A DNA stretch of 64,000 bases from an uncultured Treponema sp. (GTDB lineage: Bacteria > Spirochaetota > Spirochaetia > Treponematales > Treponemataceae), in NCBI GenBank assembly GCA_934718065.1, contig CAKUZR010000013.1, positions 15,326 to 79,325 of the forward strand. The letters are read 5' to 3'. The first letter of the stretch is position 1. Each line of letters starts with the position of its first letter. Shown piece after piece: positions 62,183-64,000 of this stretch. The translations under genes and the position numbers were made by a program. A model generated the notes under the pieces. The model worked only from the letters and a program-made list of their open reading frames with translations. It did no database searches and had not been told where the DNA came from.

Positions 62183-62601
62183 ACGCCTCTCCCGGAAAGA
62201 ATCATCGCATCCATAACCGGATTTTCTTCCGTTCCGTCCGCAGATTTATCGCTCACTATTTCTCTGCACGAATCATAAACCACCTGCCCGCAACCGTCCG
62301 ACAGCACATCTTTAAAAATGCTTCTGCTGATTTCCTCGCCGCCGAGCCACACGCTTTTTTCGCCGTCAGAAACAACGGATTCGGTGCATATATATAGAAG
62401 AATATAGTCAGTTTTTTGCGATTTCAGCCGTTCAAGAGTAAACGAAAGAAGAGCCTCGGAAACGCCGTTTGGGAAAATCGTAATTTCCTTCTCCTGACAG
62501 CAGCCGCCTTCTGTGCTTGTGAGAAAACTGTGCATTTCGCTTATTTTTTTCTGAGTGAAGCCAAGCGGAGCGCTTCCGCAAAGAACTGCGTGCCGGGTCA
62601 A
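62179..62601 (-). CDS. Small caspase-like (C14-type) fold protein, possibly inactive
   Basis: About 140 residues from TTG 62,601, which has AGGAGAA 9 bases upstream; a TTG nine codons earlier has no site. RHAVLCGSAPLGFTQKKISEM, FTLERLKSQKTDYILLYICTES, LGGEEISRSIF and QVVYDSCREI follow the order of caspase-like p20 domains, where the last Cys would be the nucleophile (DSCRE). The His-Gly of the usual SGHG motif is replaced (CTES), so it is probably not a normal protease. The fold call is by eye. It is the first gene of the surface-polymer operon. Confidence 0.4.
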   Translation of the reverse strand: MTRHAVLCGSAPLGFTQKKISEMHSFLTSTEGGCCQEKEITIFPNGVSEALLSFTLERLKSQKTDYILLYICTESVVSDGEKSVWLGGEEISRSIFKDVLSDGCGQVVYDSCREIVSDKSADGTEENPVMDAMILSGRGV

Positions 62602-62622
62602 AATACAAACTTCTCCTAAATA

Positions 62623-62673
62623 TTGCAATCTATAAGATTGTACAAGTATACAACTTTATCTTTTAGATTGCAA
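62623..62673. promoter_or_regulatory. Palindrome cluster between the polymer operon and XRE gene
   Basis: TTGCAATCT (62,623-62,631) and AGATTGCAA (62,665-62,673) are inverted; a further AGATTG at 62,635-62,640 makes CAATCT-ATA-AGATTG (62,626-62,640). TTGTACAA (62,638-62,645) and GTATAC (62,646-62,651) are extra palindromes. The set overlaps the likely -35 TTGCAA of the XRE gene, so it is a good operator candidate for both divergent units. Confidence 0.55.
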
Positions 62674-62705
62674 GTTTTTCAAACTAACATCTTAAAGTAT
62701 GTACA

Positions 62706-63071
62706 ATGAACATAGAAGATGAAAATTCCGCAAAATACAGCAAAATATTTTCCGACAGGCTTCGGTATCTGCGCAACAAGAAAAAAATATCAGCAAGAGA
62801 AATGAGCATTGCGCTTGGGCAAAATGTAAACTATATAAATCTGATTGAAAACGAAAAACGCTTTCCGTCGCTTCAAGGATTTTTCTCAATATGCGATTAC
62901 CTGGAGCTTTCCCCGGCAGAGTTTTTTGACTCTGAAAATTTTTCAACCGGCACAATAGAAAAAAGCTCCGGCTCAGAAAAAGAGGAACTTATTTCATTAA
63001 TTGAAGCCTTGCCGCCGGAACAAATTTCAGCGGTGGCACAGCTTATAAAAGCATTCAAGAAAACTTTTTGA
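62706..63071 (+). CDS. XRE-family transcriptional regulator
   Basis: A 121-residue protein with a helix-turn-helix (about 14-72): LRYLRNKKKISAREMSIALG, NVNYINLIENEKRFPSLQGF, and ICDYLELSPAEFF. The C-terminal helix pair (SEKEELISLIEALPPEQISAV) may dimerise. It is divergent from the surface-polymer operon across a palindrome-rich gap and probably regulates it and itself. No ribosome-binding site is visible before ATG 62,706. Confidence 0.88.
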   Translation: MNIEDENSAKYSKIFSDRLRYLRNKKKISAREMSIALGQNVNYINLIENEKRFPSLQGFFSICDYLELSPAEFFDSENFSTGTIEKSSGSEKEELISLIEALPPEQISAVAQLIKAFKKTF

Positions 63072-63241
63072 GTGGCAGTTGAAAAGCACGCTGGAAAAAA
63101 TTCTTATGCCCTTTATAAACACTTTGTGCTTACGCTTTTTGGAAAATCAACTGAATATCTTCCGCTTGGATTAATTAAAACCACAAGTCGTATCAGAGCA
63201 ATTTTTTCAATGTTATATCATCTTCCTGACACACTGTTATT

Positions 63242-63300
63242 GTTTTGCTGGAAGCCTTGCAATGTTTTGCTGACAGTCTTGCGGAGTTTTGCCGGCACGC
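63242..63300. repeat. Short tandem repeat, 22-bp period
   Basis: GTTTTGCTG / GTTTTGCTG / GTTTTGCCG begin at 63,242, 63,264 and 63,286, each followed by a related CTTGC segment. The period is not a multiple of three, so it does not encode a peptide repeat. The stretch 63,072-63,300 has no convincing gene. Confidence 0.65.
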
Positions 63301-63304
63301 TTAT

Positions 63305-63418
63305 TTAGTCGTTCCAAAAGCCTTTTAGAGGAACTAAATCACCTGTCTGAATAAGTTTATTGATTTCGCAGTTATTACGAAGGATATCCTCGACAATTGT
63401 GTTACAGACGGTATTCAT
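63305..63418 (-). CDS. Possible 37-residue protein
   Basis: MNTVCNTIVEDILRNNCEIN then KLIQTGDLVPLKGFWND and TAA. TATAAT lies exactly six bases before the ATG, as in the leaderless genes elsewhere in the window. It could equally be a fragment of a longer gene. No family recognised. Confidence 0.3.
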   Translation of the reverse strand: MNTVCNTIVEDILRNNCEINKLIQTGDLVPLKGFWND

Positions 63419-63482
63419 GCAAGAATTATAAAAAATATTCCAGACGCTGCGAAATAGAAGTTTTTTTGCCAGCACCCCCCCT

Positions 63483-63662
63483 TCACCTCCCCGATTTCTC
63501 GAACATCTGCTCCAGCAGATATTTTCCGGTGGCGGTCTTGAACACGTTCTGCTTCATTGCGGGGAGAGAGGCGCGCTGGCAGTAGCCTTCCATAAGGTTT
63601 ACGATGTAGTCCGCCTCAACTAGGATTTTGAAATCAATTCCGTCGATTGCGGAAAAGCTGTA
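63483..63662 (-). pseudogene. HD-domain phosphohydrolase, C-terminal remnant
   Basis: The minus strand reads IDGIDFKILVEADYIVNL, then MEGYCQRASLPAMKQNVF and KTATGKYLLEQMFEKSGR before a stop at 63,483. The pattern ILVEADxxVN ... FKTxTG ... LxxMF is the tail of HD-domain metal-dependent hydrolases. The catalytic H and D residues are missing because the sequence stops at about 63,662, where another gene fragment on the other strand begins. Confidence 0.65.
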
Positions 63663-64000
63663 AATATTTTTGACCTAGGCACGTTTTACATCACCACCAG
63701 CGGAAAAATTCATGGCGACACGCCGGAAACAACGACAATTCCAGGATTTCAGGTGAAGTTCACCGCGTCAAAAGTTACAAACGATGCGGTGTCGGCTCTC
63801 GGAATAAAGAAAATCGTAATTTCCGACTCGACTCCTGCCATCGACCGGATGACAGACTTATACACAAATTCTGAGGGAACTACATTCACTTCAGGAAAAG
63901 CAGTCAGAATAGAAGGCAGCAGGCTGAAAATATCAGGCGATGAAGGCGGCATTTTCTTTGCCCCTGCTACAGAGCTTGGCGAGCCGGATTCCGACCAGTC
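63663..64000 (+). CDS. DUF4469/HU-like-domain protein, incomplete at both ends
   Basis: An open frame (from 63,624, no start codon) reads VNIFDLGTFYITTSGKI, then FQVKFTASKVTNDAVSALG, then YTNSEGTTFTSGKAVRIEGS and RLKISGDEGGIFFAPATE, running off the window. This is the end of a Bvu_2165-type HU-like domain followed by the Ig-like DUF4469 domain, a common family in Bacteroidetes and treponemes with likely DNA binding. The 5' end is missing and the break coincides with the HD remnant, so this looks like a recombination scar or pseudogene. Confidence 0.65.

Noticed and set aside
63072..63308. Open frame of 78 codons (GTG start) directly after the XRE gene
   Set aside because: Contains the 22-bp tandem repeat out of phase with codons, has no ribosome-binding site and no protein-like pattern.

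Overview
The window looks like chromosome of a spirochaete, most likely a gut, rumen or oral Treponema. This is inferred from gene content and style: two large methyl-accepting chemotaxis proteins, a MalY/cystalysin-type C-S lyase beside a methionine transporter, a DUF4469-type protein fragment, A/T-rich but moderately coding-biased genes, and many tiny intergenic gaps. It cannot be proved without a marker gene; no rRNA, tRNA or CRISPR array was found.

Positions 1-39,971 are mostly core metabolism and nutrient uptake. A truncated serine hydrolase and a degenerate TatD-like protein come first. Then a urea-ABC transporter (urtABCDE, plus strand) faces a complete nickel urease cluster (ureABCEFGD, minus strand), so urea import and hydrolysis to ammonia sit side by side. 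TcdA, two divergent chemoreceptors, an amino-acid ABC transporter, a copper ATPase with a fused CopZ domain, AzlCD, thioredoxin reductase, a DUF3737 protein, a C-S lyase, metNIQ, rpsU, a CtpC-like P-type ATPase group with a nuclease, an iron-type ABC transporter and enolase follow. Several of these operons (urt, ure, amino-acid, metNIQ) have a sigma-70 promoter followed at once by an intrinsic terminator, suggesting control by transcription attenuation. Several single genes have the -10 box placed so that the A of ATG is the predicted first transcribed base, i.e. likely leaderless messages.

Positions 39,972-52,700 are accessory. A roughly 4.8-kb very A/T-rich cassette of three unknown genes (a membrane-anchored protein, a polytopic membrane protein and a large helical protein) is bracketed by 102-bp direct repeats that carry an operator-like palindrome, ribosome-binding site and start codon. 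It has an attenuator-like leader with mutually exclusive hairpins. Next come a MazEF-type toxin-antitoxin pair, a secreted unknown protein, HU, TrmN6, a cysteine-cluster protein, a broken DUF4143 ATPase and a DUF262 + HEPN gene pair that looks like a defence or toxin-antitoxin module.

Positions 52,743-62,601 are a surface-polymer operon on the minus strand (caspase-like protein, TagA, TagD, flippase, three glycosyltransferases, TagF-like, Wzy-like). It points to a glycerol-phosphate-containing polymer made by a Wzx/Wzy route. An AbiE toxin-antitoxin cassette bounded by near-identical inverted repeats interrupts it. A divergent XRE regulator and a palindrome cluster stand at its head. The last 0.9 kb is a scrap zone: short tandem repeats, a possible 37-residue ORF, an HD-domain remnant and the truncated start of a DUF4469 protein.

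The most unusual non-coding item is an approximately 200-bp element present twice in opposite orientation (12,401-12,612 and 40,047-40,241). Its stem bases differ between copies by compensating changes while internal loops and a 52-nt apical region are nearly unchanged, which is the signature of a conserved RNA or single-strand DNA fold.
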